DNA of 64,000 nt from a bacterium 1xD42-87 (GTDB taxonomy: Bacteria > Bacillota > Clostridia > Lachnospirales > Lachnospiraceae), in NCBI GenBank assembly GCA_003611805.1, contig RAYM01000012.1, positions 62,001 through 126,000 on the forward strand. The letters run 5' to 3'. Positions within the stretch are counted from its first letter, which is position 1, and the number at the start of each line of letters is the position of its first letter. A program made the position numbers and the translations under genes. This document shows positions 1 through 8,583 of this stretch, piece by piece. The notes under the pieces were generated by a model. It saw nothing but the letters and a program-made list of their open reading frames with translations, was not told the origin of the DNA and did not search any database.

Positions 1-684
1 GTAAAAGGGAATCTTTACAAACTCCCGTATCTCCCGCTCTCTGTTTACCACCATACCGAGCACACAGGTCATCACCCTGCCGACGGAAACCACCGCCTTG
101 TCAGCGTTCAGGTAATTCTTGATCGAATAGCTGTATTTTAAGGTGAGGGCGCGCGAAAAATTAATTCCCATAAGGTAATCCTCCTTCGCCCGCAGATACG
201 CTGCATGGGAGAGATTATCATATGCAGAGAGATCCTTTGCCTCCCTGATGCCCCGCAAAATCTCCTCCTCCGTCTGGGAGTCGATCCACACCCGCCTTCT
301 CACCTTTCCCGAAACCCCCGCCTGCTGTTCCACAAGGCGGTAAATGTATTCCCCTTCCCGCCCGGAGTCGGTACAGACATAGATTGTCTCCACATCCGCC
401 CTGTTCAAAAGTCCGCTCACAATGCCAAACTGCTTTTTCACACTGTCAATGACTTCATACTTAAACTCATCCGGAATAAAAGGGATTGTCTCCAGCGACC
501 ATCTCTTATACTTCTCGTCATAGACTTCCGGGTAACTCATGGTTACCAGATGCCCTACGCACCATGTTACAACCGCCTCATCGGACTCCATATAGCCGTC
601 GCGGTTTCTCATATTATATTTTAACGCCTTTGCAAATTCCCGTGCCACACTGGGCTTCTCCGCAATATATAAACTCTTTCCCAT
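1..684 (-). CDS. topB: DNA topoisomerase III (type IA), 3' part cut by the window edge
   Basis: This is the N-terminal 228 residues of a type IA topoisomerase, which relaxes or decatenates DNA by single-strand cleavage through a tyrosine. The start ATG is at 684 and the frame runs open off the left edge. A TOPRIM domain opens the protein (SLYIAEKPSVAREF) and its acidic motif appears as CTDSGREGEYIYR near residue 105. Later segments typical of the family are IDSQTEEEI, LRAKEDYLMGINFSRAL and a GRVMT-type element near residue 205, the counterpart of GRVQTP in TopA/TopB. The catalytic tyrosine region and the C-terminus lie outside the window. It is the last of a co-directional run with the ATPase and EAL genes. 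The type IA assignment is firm; topB rather than topA rests on the short TOPRIM start and is slightly less certain. Confidence 0.88.
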   Translation of the reverse strand, partial: MGKSLYIAEKPSVAREFAKALKYNMRNRDGYMESDEAVVTWCVGHLVTMSYPEVYDEKYKRWSLETIPFIPDEFKYEVIDSVKKQFGIVSGLLNRADVETIYVCTDSGREGEYIYRLVEQQAGVSGKVRRRVWIDSQTEEEILRGIREAKDLSAYDNLSHAAYLRAKEDYLMGINFSRALTLKYSYSIKNYLNADKAVVSVGRVMTCVLGMVVNREREIREFVKIPFY

Positions 685-704
685 ACTTCTCCGCCCACTA
701 TGCA

Positions 705-2066
705 TCACAAATCGGAAATCTGCACCAGCTTCAGGTTCGATTTAACCTTTGCCTCCAGATTCAGTTTCTCGTCAAACCGGAACGCCGTATACATATAGAT
801 ATAATCCGCGTTTATCTTCGCCTTTTTCGCGTAGAGCAGCAGATTCTCGTAATCCTCATAGGTCATGGGTTTCTCCCAGTTGCACAGCCCGATTAACGTG
901 CGCCCTTCCTCATCCTGCGCGATGATGTCCAGCGACCCCACCTTGCCGATCCACTCGCCGATCGTACCGCAGTTGATCGGCAGCCTGTGCCGGTCACCCA
1001 GCCTTGCCAGATGCTGCCTGCACACCTGCTTGAAATAGCCGGACACATAACGCCTGAAATCCCGCATGATATAGTGGTTGTAAAACTCTCCCACCGAAAG
1101 CATCTGCAGATCGCTCAGATGAGGGTACATATAGGTATAGTAAAAATCTACAAAAGGATGGCTGATCCGGTAGATTCCCTTCTGCACGTTCTCCTTGCCC
1201 GCCGTATCGTAGGAAAACACTTTCTCCACCAGTTCCAGTTCAATCAGATTCTTTAAATAGACGCTGATCTTGGCACGGGAAAACTCCGTGTGCTGATGCA
1301 GGTCGTTTAATTTATAATTTCCCGCCGCAATGGACGCCATAATGGTATTGTAGACACCCGGCTCCCTGAGCTGTTCCGTGAGAATGCGCTCACCCTCCTC
1401 GAAGAGAAAGCTGTTGCAGTCGAGAATGTTGCGGCAGATGTTCTGCTGAATCGTCAGCCTGTCGTCAAACTGGTTCCACAGACCGGGGATCCCGCCTAAG
1501 ATCGCGTAAGCCTCCACACATTCCTCGATACGGAAATTCGGGAACCGCTCCACCAGGTCCGCAAAGGGCATCTCCTTGATCTTAAGAAGCCCTGAAAGCT
1601 CGTAAGCCGCCTCCCCGATTCTGGTAATCATGCTGTTTTCAATCCAGCCGATGGAAGAGCTCACCAGAATGACCATCACATCATCCCGGTTCCACTGGCT
1701 GTGCACAAAAGTCACCAGCTCTTTCATAAAATTATCGCTGGCACGCACAATGTTCTGGAACTCATCGATTACCAGCACTTTCTTCCCTGTAACGCGGTGT
1801 GCCAGCTTCTCAAAAATCTCCTGAAATGTTGGAAACTTTTCCACCACATAGCCGTCGTGGGTAAGCTGCCTGCCCCACTGATAAGCCTGCTCCCTCTCCG
1901 AACATGCTCTTGCCAGATAATAATACCCCGGACGATCCTTCATAAATTCCTTTACAAGCGCGGTCTTACCGATATGTTTCTGCCCGTAAACAATCAGAAT
2001 CTGACTGCCGTCCCTGTCATAATAATTGTTCAGATAACCAAGTTCTGTCGTTCTGCCCAGTAACAT
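705..2066 (-). CDS. AAA-type ATP-binding protein with DUF234-like C-terminus
   Basis: This 453-residue protein is a member of the archaeal/bacterial ATPase family usually annotated as ATP-binding protein with DUF234. A Walker A motif, GQKHIGKT, lies near residue 29 and a Walker B, VLVIDEFQN, near residue 98. A sensor-like VILVSSS follows. The middle looks like a winged helix (residues about 230-300) and the C-terminal 100 residues resemble the restriction-like DUF234 module, with GSLDIIAQDEEGRTLIGLCNWE as a candidate acidic/core strand. The cellular role of the family is not established. It sits 20 bp upstream of topB and 9 bp downstream of the EAL gene, so co-transcription is likely. Confidence 0.8.
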   Translation of the reverse strand: MLLGRTTELGYLNNYYDRDGSQILIVYGQKHIGKTALVKEFMKDRPGYYYLARACSEREQAYQWGRQLTHDGYVVEKFPTFQEIFEKLAHRVTGKKVLVIDEFQNIVRASDNFMKELVTFVHSQWNRDDVMVILVSSSIGWIENSMITRIGEAAYELSGLLKIKEMPFADLVERFPNFRIEECVEAYAILGGIPGLWNQFDDRLTIQQNICRNILDCNSFLFEEGERILTEQLREPGVYNTIMASIAAGNYKLNDLHQHTEFSRAKISVYLKNLIELELVEKVFSYDTAGKENVQKGIYRISHPFVDFYYTYMYPHLSDLQMLSVGEFYNHYIMRDFRRYVSGYFKQVCRQHLARLGDRHRLPINCGTIGEWIGKVGSLDIIAQDEEGRTLIGLCNWEKPMTYEDYENLLLYAKKAKINADYIYMYTAFRFDEKLNLEAKVKSNLKLVQISDL

Positions 2067-2075
2067 ACTTTCGCC

Positions 2076-3824
2076 TTATCCTACCTTCACCGTCAATTTC
2101 TCAAGCAGATCCGCTATGCCCTGCGCCGGCATCGGTCTGCCCATATAATATCCCTGAATCATATCGCATTTCAGATCTTTCAGGTACTGAAACTGTTCCC
2201 TGGTCTCCACGCCTTCCGCAATCGTCTCATAACCAAGACGTTTCACCATGTAAATAATGGATTCCGTGATAATCTTTGTGTTTTTATCCGTCAGGAGCGT
2301 ATCCACAAAAGTTTTATCAATCTTGAGCGTATCGATCGGCAGCCCTTTTAAATAGGACAGGGAAGAAAACCCTGTGCCGAAGTCATCAAGCGAAATTCTG
2401 ACCCCTGCGTCCTTCAGCTCGTTCAGCCGCCCGCATATGTAATCAAAATCTTCTATCAGAATGGTTTCCGTCACTTCGATTTCTATCTCGCCCGGTGAGA
2501 CGTCATACTTTTCCAGAATCTGTAAAATACTGTCTATGAATCCCCTCTTCTTGCACTGCACCGCCGAGACGTTCAGGGACAAAACCAGAGGATAATGATA
2601 TTTATCACGCCACTGTGCGTAGGTCTGCACACTCTTTTCTATCACCCAGTTTCCGATCGGGACAATGGTTCCGTTCTTCTCCGCAATCGGAATAAAAACG
2701 GCGGGGCTGATCATAACCCCCTTATTATCCCGCCAGCGGATCAGTGCCTCCACGCCGCGCAGTTTCCCGTTTTCCGCGTAATACTGGGGCTGGAAATACA
2801 TGGTAAAATTCTGCTCGAACACAACCTCTTTCAGCTTGTTCTGGATGTTCACCGTCTGTAAAAATTCTTCCAGAATCGCACCGTCAAAATACTGGATCTT
2901 ATCCTTTCCGCGGCTCTTCGCCTTAAACATGACAATCTCCGCGCAGTTGATCAGCTCTAACGTTCCAAGCGCCGCCTCCGGGTATTCGGCCACACCCACG
3001 CTCACCGTCATGGTGACCTCCTGCCCGTCTGTCATTTTAAACGGTTTTTTCAGCCGTTCCCTGATCACCCTGTAGACCGTCCCGACACTTCTCGTGCCAC
3101 AGGGGTCGTAGATTGCGATACAGTAAATATCCGTACTGAAATGGGAAATCACCACGTTGCTGCTTATCAGACCGACAAGATACTGACCGAAAAGCTGCAC
3201 CAGCTCGTCTCCCGCAATGATGCCCATACCGTCGTTGACTCTGCGGAAGTCGTCAAAATCCATGAACATCACTGCCACTTTTTTTGATTCCTTTTCCGCG
3301 CGCCGCAAAAATTCCCCCAACAGCCTGACAAAATAATTCCTGTTATAAAGTCCCGTCAGCATGTCATAATAAGCCATGTAGGTAAGTTCGTCCTTCTGGG
3401 CAGTTAATTTGGTCACATCCTTAAACCGTATGATTTTGTCCGTGGGCTTCCCCTCAGAATCATAGACAACGTTTACCTCCACCTCGATACAGACCCGGCT
3501 TTCCTTCAGCTTAATCTCCAAGCTGTCCCTGTCTCTCCACTGATTTTCAATAAACAGCCCTTCCCTGAGTGGAATTTCATACTGCTCTTCCACCCTGTCA
3601 TAGAGTTTTGACAGATCGTCCATGGTCAAAATGGAAAAATCAAAATAGTGTTCCCAGTTTCCTAACGTGTCAACCCGGTCCTCCCGAAAATTATAATAAA
3701 TAAATGCGCTGCTCGACGTATCGCACAAAAGGCGGAGCATTTTTTCTTCCCGGCGCAGCTTCTCATTTTCCTCCACAAGCAGCTGTGTCCCGTTTCCCTT
3801 CCAATTGATTTCTGTATTGATCAC
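2076..3824 (-). CDS. GGDEF/EAL protein with degenerate GGDEF; probable c-di-GMP phosphodiesterase
   Basis: The protein is 582 residues long with a PAS-like N-terminal region (about residues 30-140), a GGDEF-type domain (about 150-310) and an EAL domain (about 320-575). The EAL domain keeps its signature residues: EALIRW near 359, EIEVTET, the loop DDFGTGFSSLSYLKG and KIDKTFV, and AEGVETREQ. This supports hydrolysis of cyclic di-GMP. In the GGDEF domain the active-site loop reads HFSTDIY near residue 230 instead of a GG(D/E)EF, so cyclase activity is unlikely and the domain may only bind nucleotide or regulate. No transmembrane segment is evident. The start at 3824 is a GTG without a clear ribosome binding site; an ATG at 3740 preceded by GGGAAG is an alternative. 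Confidence 0.9.
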   Translation of the reverse strand: MINTEINWKGNGTQLLVEENEKLRREEKMLRLLCDTSSSAFIYYNFREDRVDTLGNWEHYFDFSILTMDDLSKLYDRVEEQYEIPLREGLFIENQWRDRDSLEIKLKESRVCIEVEVNVVYDSEGKPTDKIIRFKDVTKLTAQKDELTYMAYYDMLTGLYNRNYFVRLLGEFLRRAEKESKKVAVMFMDFDDFRRVNDGMGIIAGDELVQLFGQYLVGLISSNVVISHFSTDIYCIAIYDPCGTRSVGTVYRVIRERLKKPFKMTDGQEVTMTVSVGVAEYPEAALGTLELINCAEIVMFKAKSRGKDKIQYFDGAILEEFLQTVNIQNKLKEVVFEQNFTMYFQPQYYAENGKLRGVEALIRWRDNKGVMISPAVFIPIAEKNGTIVPIGNWVIEKSVQTYAQWRDKYHYPLVLSLNVSAVQCKKRGFIDSILQILEKYDVSPGEIEIEVTETILIEDFDYICGRLNELKDAGVRISLDDFGTGFSSLSYLKGLPIDTLKIDKTFVDTLLTDKNTKIITESIIYMVKRLGYETIAEGVETREQFQYLKDLKCDMIQGYYMGRPMPAQGIADLLEKLTVKVG

Positions 3825-3905
3825 TATATACGCGCGCCATTCTCCCCGGACGGCGCCCCTCCCCCCATATCAATCATCTGTGTTTACAGTTTTCTTACAA
3901 CTCCC

Positions 3906-4991
3906 CTATTTTTTCGCAATATACCCCTTCGCTTTCAGTGTCTCCGCACAGAGCACGGCTCCCCCTGCCGCTCCGCGCACGGTATTGTGGGAAAGTCCCA
4001 CGAACTTCCAGTCGTAAACGCTGTCCTCGCGGATGCGCCCCACACTGATGCCCATACCGTTTTCATAATCCACATCCAGCTTTACCTGCGGACGGTTATC
4101 CTCCTCCATCACCTGAATAAACTGCTTCGGCGCACTGGGAAGAGCAAGCTCCTGCGGCAGCCCCTTAAACTGCACAAGCTTTTCAACCAGCTGCTCCTTG
4201 GTCGGCTTTTTCCTGAACTTCACAAACACCGCCGCCGTATGGCCGTTGAGCACGGGCACTCTGATACACTGGCAGGTGATCATCGGGCTTGTGGCCGGAA
4301 CAATCTCACCGTCCACAATATCACCCCAGATTCGAAGCGGCTCCTTCTCGCTCTTCTCTTCCTCGCCGCCGATGTAGGGAATCACATTCTCCACCATCTC
4401 CGGCCAGTCCTTAAAGGTCTTGCCGGCGCCGGAAATTGCCTGATAGGTGGTAGCCACCACCTCGTAAGGCTCAAACTCCTTCCATGCTGTGAGAACCGGC
4501 GCGTAGCTCTGAATTGAGCAGTTCGGCTTCACGGCGATAAAGCCCCTTTTCGTTCCAAGCCGCTTTTTCTGCGACTCGATCACATCGAAATGCTCCGGAT
4601 TGATCTCCGGCACCACCATGGGCACATCCGGCGTCCAGCGGTGGGCGCTGTTGTTGGATACCACAGGCGTCTCCGTCTTCGCGTACTCCTCCTCGATCTT
4701 TTTGATCTCGTCCTTCGTCATATCCACCGCGGAGAAGACAAAATCAACCTCCGCCGCCACTTCCGCAACCTCGTTCACATTTTTGACCACAATCTTCTTT
4801 ACCGCCTCCGGCATGGGCGTATCCATCTTCCATCTGTCCCCCACTGCCTCCTCGTAAGACCTGCCCGCGGAACGGGGGCTCGCCGCAATCGTGGTCACCT
4901 CAAACCAAGGATGGTTCTCCAGAAGGGCGATAAAACGCTGCCCCACCATACCCGTGCCGCCTAAAATACCTACCTTTAACTTCTCGTTCAT
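3906..4991 (-). CDS. asd: Aspartate-semialdehyde dehydrogenase
   Basis: This enzyme reduces aspartyl phosphate to aspartate semialdehyde, the branch point to lysine/diaminopimelate, threonine and methionine. The nucleotide-binding N-terminus reads KVGILGGTGMVGQRF and the catalytic cysteine sits in VKPNCSIQSY, followed by AISGAGKTF. The sequence has the features of the archaeal/fungal-type branch (about 360 residues), different from the classical E. coli type. I chose the ATG at 4991 because AGGAGG lies about nine bases upstream; a longer frame to 5015 has no such site. It follows argH by four bases, so the two are probably translated from one mRNA. Confidence 0.95.
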   Translation of the reverse strand: MNEKLKVGILGGTGMVGQRFIALLENHPWFEVTTIAASPRSAGRSYEEAVGDRWKMDTPMPEAVKKIVVKNVNEVAEVAAEVDFVFSAVDMTKDEIKKIEEEYAKTETPVVSNNSAHRWTPDVPMVVPEINPEHFDVIESQKKRLGTKRGFIAVKPNCSIQSYAPVLTAWKEFEPYEVVATTYQAISGAGKTFKDWPEMVENVIPYIGGEEEKSEKEPLRIWGDIVDGEIVPATSPMITCQCIRVPVLNGHTAAVFVKFRKKPTKEQLVEKLVQFKGLPQELALPSAPKQFIQVMEEDNRPQVKLDVDYENGMGISVGRIREDSVYDWKFVGLSHNTVRGAAGGAVLCAETLKAKGYIAKK

Positions 4992-4995
4992 TTTT

Positions 4996-6468
4996 TCATC
5001 CCTCCTTATTGTCAAAGCATTTATGCCTATTCCTTTTTTCTATCTCTCCTTCATTCCACACCCCGCTGAACAGGTCTTCCTCATCCTGCCAGTCTCTGGA
5101 CAGATACTCCCTGTGCATCCGTATGACCTCGCGCATTGCCTCAGGTCCCGGCGCGCCGGTCGTCAGCCTTTTTTCCACACAGGTCTTGAGGCTGACCGCC
5201 TGGTAGACATCCTCCTCAAAGACAGGGCTGATCTCCTTAAGCTCCTCTATCGAGAGCTCGTCTATGCTGCAGTTTTTCTCAATACAGTAAAGCACCAGTC
5301 TGCCGATCATGCCGTGGGCATCCCGGAAAGGAACGCCCTTTCCCACCAGATAATCCGCCGCGTCCGTGGCATTGGTAAAGCCCATAGCCGCGCTCTTCTC
5401 CATCACGTCCTCATTGAACTTCATGGTGCGGATCATGCCTTCAAACAGAGCCAGACACCCCTTCACCGTGTCAATGGCGTCAAAGGTCAGCTCCTTGTCC
5501 TCCTGCATATCTTTATTGTAAGCAAGGGGAAGCCCCTTCATGGTCGTCAATATAGAAAGTAACGCCCCGTAGACGCGCCCCGTCTTTCCACGCACCAGCT
5601 CCGCAATATCCGGGTTTTTCTTCTGGGGCATAATACTGCTCCCCGTGGAATAGGCATCGTCGATCTCGACAAACCGATATTCGTTGGAATTCCAGATGAT
5701 GATCTCCTCGCAGAACCGGCTCAAGTGCATCATAATCGTGGAAAGCGCGGACAAAAATTCGATCACATAATCCCTGTCGGATACTGAGTCCATGCTGTTT
5801 AGCGTCGGTCCCTCGAAGCCGAGCAGAGACGCCGTGTAGGCGCGGTCCAGCGGATAAGTCGTCCCCGCAAGCGCACCCGCCCCAAGCGGACAGTAGTTCA
5901 TGCGGTAGAATATATCCTTAAGCCTTGACCTGTCCCGCTTAAACATCTCGAAATAAGCGCCGATATGGTGCGCAAGCGTCACCGGCTGCGCCTTCTGCAG
6001 ATGGGTAAATCCTGGCATATAAGTCTCCACATGCTCCTCCATAATCGAAAGGAGCGTCTGCAAAAGTTCCTTCAGCAGACTGTCTGTATTGAGGACTTCC
6101 AACCTTGTGTACAGCCTCATATCGAGCGCCACCTGATCGTTGCGGCTCCTGCCCGTGTGCAGCTTTTTCCCCACATCGCCGATCCGGCGGATCAGATTCG
6201 CCTCCACAAAGCTGTGGATATCCTCGTACTCCTCCGTGATCGCAAGCTTACCGTCCTCCACATCCTGTCTGATGCCCGTGAGCCCTTTTAAGATTTCGTC
6301 CTTCTCCTCTTTCGTCAGAATTCCCTGCTTTGCCAGCATGATCGTATGTACAATACTGCCCTCAATGTCCTGCTGAAAGAATTTCTGGTCAAAGGAGATC
6401 GACGCGTTAAAGTTATATACAAGCTGGTCCGTCTCCTTCGTGAAACGGCCGCCCCACAATTGCGCCAT
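4996..6468 (-). CDS. argH: Argininosuccinate lyase
   Basis: ArgH splits argininosuccinate into arginine and fumarate, the last step of arginine synthesis. The protein is 490 residues. It begins MAQLWGGRF, the usual start of this family, and carries the fumarase/aspartase signature GSSIMPQKKNPD near residue 280, along with TGRSRNDQVALD and TYPLDRA. The ATG at 6468 is preceded by GGAGG at a good distance, so the upstream in-frame extension is not used. It is the first gene of the argH-asd pair and is divergent from the ABC transporter genes across a 181-bp intergenic region. No argG is nearby. Confidence 0.96.
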   Translation of the reverse strand: MAQLWGGRFTKETDQLVYNFNASISFDQKFFQQDIEGSIVHTIMLAKQGILTKEEKDEILKGLTGIRQDVEDGKLAITEEYEDIHSFVEANLIRRIGDVGKKLHTGRSRNDQVALDMRLYTRLEVLNTDSLLKELLQTLLSIMEEHVETYMPGFTHLQKAQPVTLAHHIGAYFEMFKRDRSRLKDIFYRMNYCPLGAGALAGTTYPLDRAYTASLLGFEGPTLNSMDSVSDRDYVIEFLSALSTIMMHLSRFCEEIIIWNSNEYRFVEIDDAYSTGSSIMPQKKNPDIAELVRGKTGRVYGALLSILTTMKGLPLAYNKDMQEDKELTFDAIDTVKGCLALFEGMIRTMKFNEDVMEKSAAMGFTNATDAADYLVGKGVPFRDAHGMIGRLVLYCIEKNCSIDELSIEELKEISPVFEEDVYQAVSLKTCVEKRLTTGAPGPEAMREVIRMHREYLSRDWQDEEDLFSGVWNEGEIEKRNRHKCFDNKEG

Positions 6469-6549
6469 ACCTAAAACCTCCGTTATAATTAAATCTAAAT
6501 TTGATGATACCATAAATTGGTTTTGTTTTCAATCAGAACACATATTTTC

Positions 6550-6626
6550 TTGCGCGTCATAAAATAATGTTATACTCGTAGTAAACGACCCATCAGATTT
6601 CGGTTCGCGAAAAATATGATGTCGTT
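6550..6626 (+). promoter_or_regulatory. Promoter and leader hairpin of the ABC transporter genes
   Basis: A -35-like TTGCGC (6550-6555) and an extended -10, TGTTATACT (-10 hexamer at 6571-6576), are spaced 15 bases. Downstream, AACGAC (6584-6589) and GTCGTT (6621-6626) form the base of a hairpin whose stem is extended by ATCA/TGAT. The ribosome binding site AAGGAGG lies at 6635-6641. The hairpin could be a protein-binding or small regulatory leader; I do not recognise a riboswitch class in it. Confidence 0.4.
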
Positions 6627-6649
6627 AACTACATAAGGAGGCATTTTCT

Positions 6650-7438
6650 ATGCAGCCAATACTTTCTCTGCGGGATGTTTCCTACTCCTATCACAATCTG
6701 AAAGGAGAAACCCCCGCTCTCCTGCACATCAGTCTGCAGATTTCCGAAGGGAGTTTCGTCGCCGTTGTAGGTCCAAGCGGCTGCGGCAAATCCACCCTTT
6801 TATCCATCATTGCGGGACTGCTCGCCCCAGAAGAAGGCGAAGTCCTCTACAGAGGTCTTTCCTCCAAAGACTACTGCGCGGACACCGCCCTAAAAATCGG
6901 CTATATGCTGCAGAGAGATCATCTCTTTGAGTGGCGCACAGTCTATCGGAATGTCATTCTGGGGCTGGAGCTCACCCACAGCCTCACGAAGGAAAATACG
7001 GACTATGTCCTGAAACTTTTGGAGGATTACGGACTTTACGGCTTTAAGGACAAAAAACCGTCCGAACTCTCCGGCGGCATGCGCCAGCGCGCCGCCCTGA
7101 TCCGCACCATGGCAGTCCACCCGGACCTTCTTCTTCTGGACGAACCTTTCAGCGCCCTGGATTTCCAGACCAGACTCTCCGTCTCCGCCGACATCGCTAA
7201 TATCATCCGTCAGACAGGGAAGACCGCGCTGCTGATCACCCATGATCTCTCAGAGGCAATCACGCTTGCAGACCGGGTTATCGTCCTTTCCAGACGCCCC
7301 GCCGGGGTGAAGCGTGAAATGGAAATCCACTATGAAATCAGCCGGGAAGACCCGCTTGCCGTCCGCGGCACTGCCGCCTACCAGGCATACTTTAATCAAC
7401 TATGGGAGGTATTAACCGATGACAAGACAACCGCATAA
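6650..7438 (+). CDS. ABC transporter ATP-binding protein (nitrate/sulfonate/taurine type)
   Basis: This 262-residue protein is the ATPase of an importer of the NrtD/SsuB/TauB/ThiZ group. Walker A is GPSGCGKST near residue 42, the Q-loop is MLQRDHLFEW, the signature is LSGGMRQRAAL near 142, Walker B is LLLLDEPFSALD, and the switch histidine is in LITHDLSEA. It acts in the cytoplasm with the permease encoded by the next gene, whose start overlaps its end by 20 bases. No substrate-binding protein gene is adjacent, so the substrate cannot be named; aliphatic sulfonates, thiamine precursors and related small molecules are typical of the group. Confidence 0.92.
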   Translation: MQPILSLRDVSYSYHNLKGETPALLHISLQISEGSFVAVVGPSGCGKSTLLSIIAGLLAPEEGEVLYRGLSSKDYCADTALKIGYMLQRDHLFEWRTVYRNVILGLELTHSLTKENTDYVLKLLEDYGLYGFKDKKPSELSGGMRQRAALIRTMAVHPDLLLLDEPFSALDFQTRLSVSADIANIIRQTGKTALLITHDLSEAITLADRVIVLSRRPAGVKREMEIHYEISREDPLAVRGTAAYQAYFNQLWEVLTDDKTTA

Positions 7439-8240
7439 GACTCCGCCGCCTGTCTCCGCACAGCAGGAAAGTTTCCTGCGCGCCCACCACAGGCATCACC
7501 ACAGGATCGCTCTCGGAAGACTGGTCCTCCTGCTCCTCTTTCTTGGACTGTGGGAGACAGCCGCCAGACTCGGCTGGATAGACAGTTTCTTTTTCAGCAG
7601 CCCTTCCGGCATTGTGAAATATCTCGGACAGATGCTTGTGGATCACTCCTTCTTCACCCATACCGGCGTTACCCTGTCTGAGACAATCGCAAGTTTCTTT
7701 CTGGTCACGGTCTTAAGCCTCTTTACCGCCACCCTGCTCTGGTATCAAAACAGTCTCTCCGAAATTCTGGAACCCTACCTCGTCGTACTGAATGCCCTGC
7801 CGAAATCCGCCCTTGCGCCGCTGCTGATCGTATGGCTGGGCACCGGAGCAAACACCATCATTGTGGCGGGTCTCTCCGTTGCCGTCTTCGGTTCCATCAT
7901 CAGCCTCTATACCGGTTTCTGTCAGGTAGACCCTGAGATGTGCAAGCTGATCTACACTCTGGGCGGCAGCCGCAAAGACGCCCTCACAAAAGTGATCCTG
8001 CCAAGCTCCGTGCCGCTCATCTTAAGCAGCATGAAAGTCAATATCGGGCTTGCCCTCGTAGGCGTTATCATCGGGGAATTTCTCGCCGCGAGACGGGGAC
8101 TCGGGTATCTGATTATCTACGGGTCGCAGGTGTTCCAGCTCAATATGGTCATCACTTCCATCATTATCCTGTGCGCCATCGCTATGGTGTTTTATAAGCT
8201 GATCCAGAGTGCGGAGCATTATTATAAGAAGAAATACTAG
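7419..8240 (+). CDS. ABC transporter permease (SsuC/TauC/ThiX type)
   Basis: The 273-residue integral membrane protein has about six hydrophobic segments, with the first after a histidine-rich cytoplasmic start (residues 25-35). The EAA loop that contacts the ATPase is seen as TLGGSRKDALTKVILPSSVPLIL near residues 185-207, followed by GVIIGEFLAARRGLGYLI. These are hallmarks of the binding-protein-dependent permeases of the nitrate/sulfonate/taurine family. It overlaps the ATPase gene, and a strong hairpin at 8258-8296 follows, so the operon is just these two genes. The missing periplasmic-type lipoprotein may be encoded elsewhere. Confidence 0.92.
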   Translation: MTRQPHKTPPPVSAQQESFLRAHHRHHHRIALGRLVLLLLFLGLWETAARLGWIDSFFFSSPSGIVKYLGQMLVDHSFFTHTGVTLSETIASFFLVTVLSLFTATLLWYQNSLSEILEPYLVVLNALPKSALAPLLIVWLGTGANTIIVAGLSVAVFGSIISLYTGFCQVDPEMCKLIYTLGGSRKDALTKVILPSSVPLILSSMKVNIGLALVGVIIGEFLAARRGLGYLIIYGSQVFQLNMVITSIIILCAIAMVFYKLIQSAEHYYKKKY

Positions 8241-8257
8241 AAAATACAGAGAACAAA

Positions 8258-8296
8258 CGCCCGCCATAGCTATATGAAAATAGCGTATGGCGGGCG
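8258..8296. terminator. Strong inverted repeat after the ABC operon
   Basis: CGCCCGCCATA pairs with TATGGCGGGCG, and GCTAT/ATAGC extend the stem inward. It lies 18 bases after the permease stop. A T-rich stretch follows on the minus strand (TTTGTT), while on the plus strand the tail is GC-rich before TCTTATTTAT, so termination in either direction is plausible. Confidence 0.6.
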
Positions 8297-8310
8297 GCGC
8301 TTCGCGCGTC

Positions 8311-8496
8311 TTATTTATACTTTACTCTCAACAAATATCCACTGCGATAGGCAATCTGGGAAAACGCATCATAAATGATGTTTTCATCTGTCAAGACCGA
8401 TGCGATCACCCACTTTGATGACCACATCCCCACATATCCGACGCCCCATGAAAAGCTATATTGCAGCTTGATACGGTTATGGCGGTAGTGAAAGGA
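8311..8496 (-). pseudogene. Open frame without start; possible C-terminal gene remnant
   Basis: Within the 343-bp space between the ABC permease and the SPL gene there is a minus-strand frame of 61 codons that starts right after a stop and contains no usable start codon. It reads as protein-like sequence, for example QYSFSWGVGYVGMWSSKW and DAFSQIAYRSGYLLRVKYK at its end. I do not recognise the family. A second short plus-strand frame (ending KGLQHKAK at 8517) runs into the terminator at 8520-8552. Both look like debris of lost genes, but chance cannot be excluded. Confidence 0.25.
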
Positions 8497-8519
8497 TTAC
8501 AGCACAAGGCAAAGTAAGC

Positions 8520-8552
8520 GGCAGGGTTTTGCTCCCTGCCGTTTTCCTTTTT
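8520..8552 (+). terminator. Rho-independent terminator
   Basis: GGCAGGG (8520-8526) pairs with CCCTGCC (8534-8540) over a seven-base loop and is followed by GTTTTCCTTTTT. It is oriented to end plus-strand transcripts, though no intact plus-strand gene precedes it; the short frame ending at 8517 may be what remains of that gene. Confidence 0.75.
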
Positions 8553-8583
8553 GCCCCCAAAATCATCCTTTTCACAGTATCCC

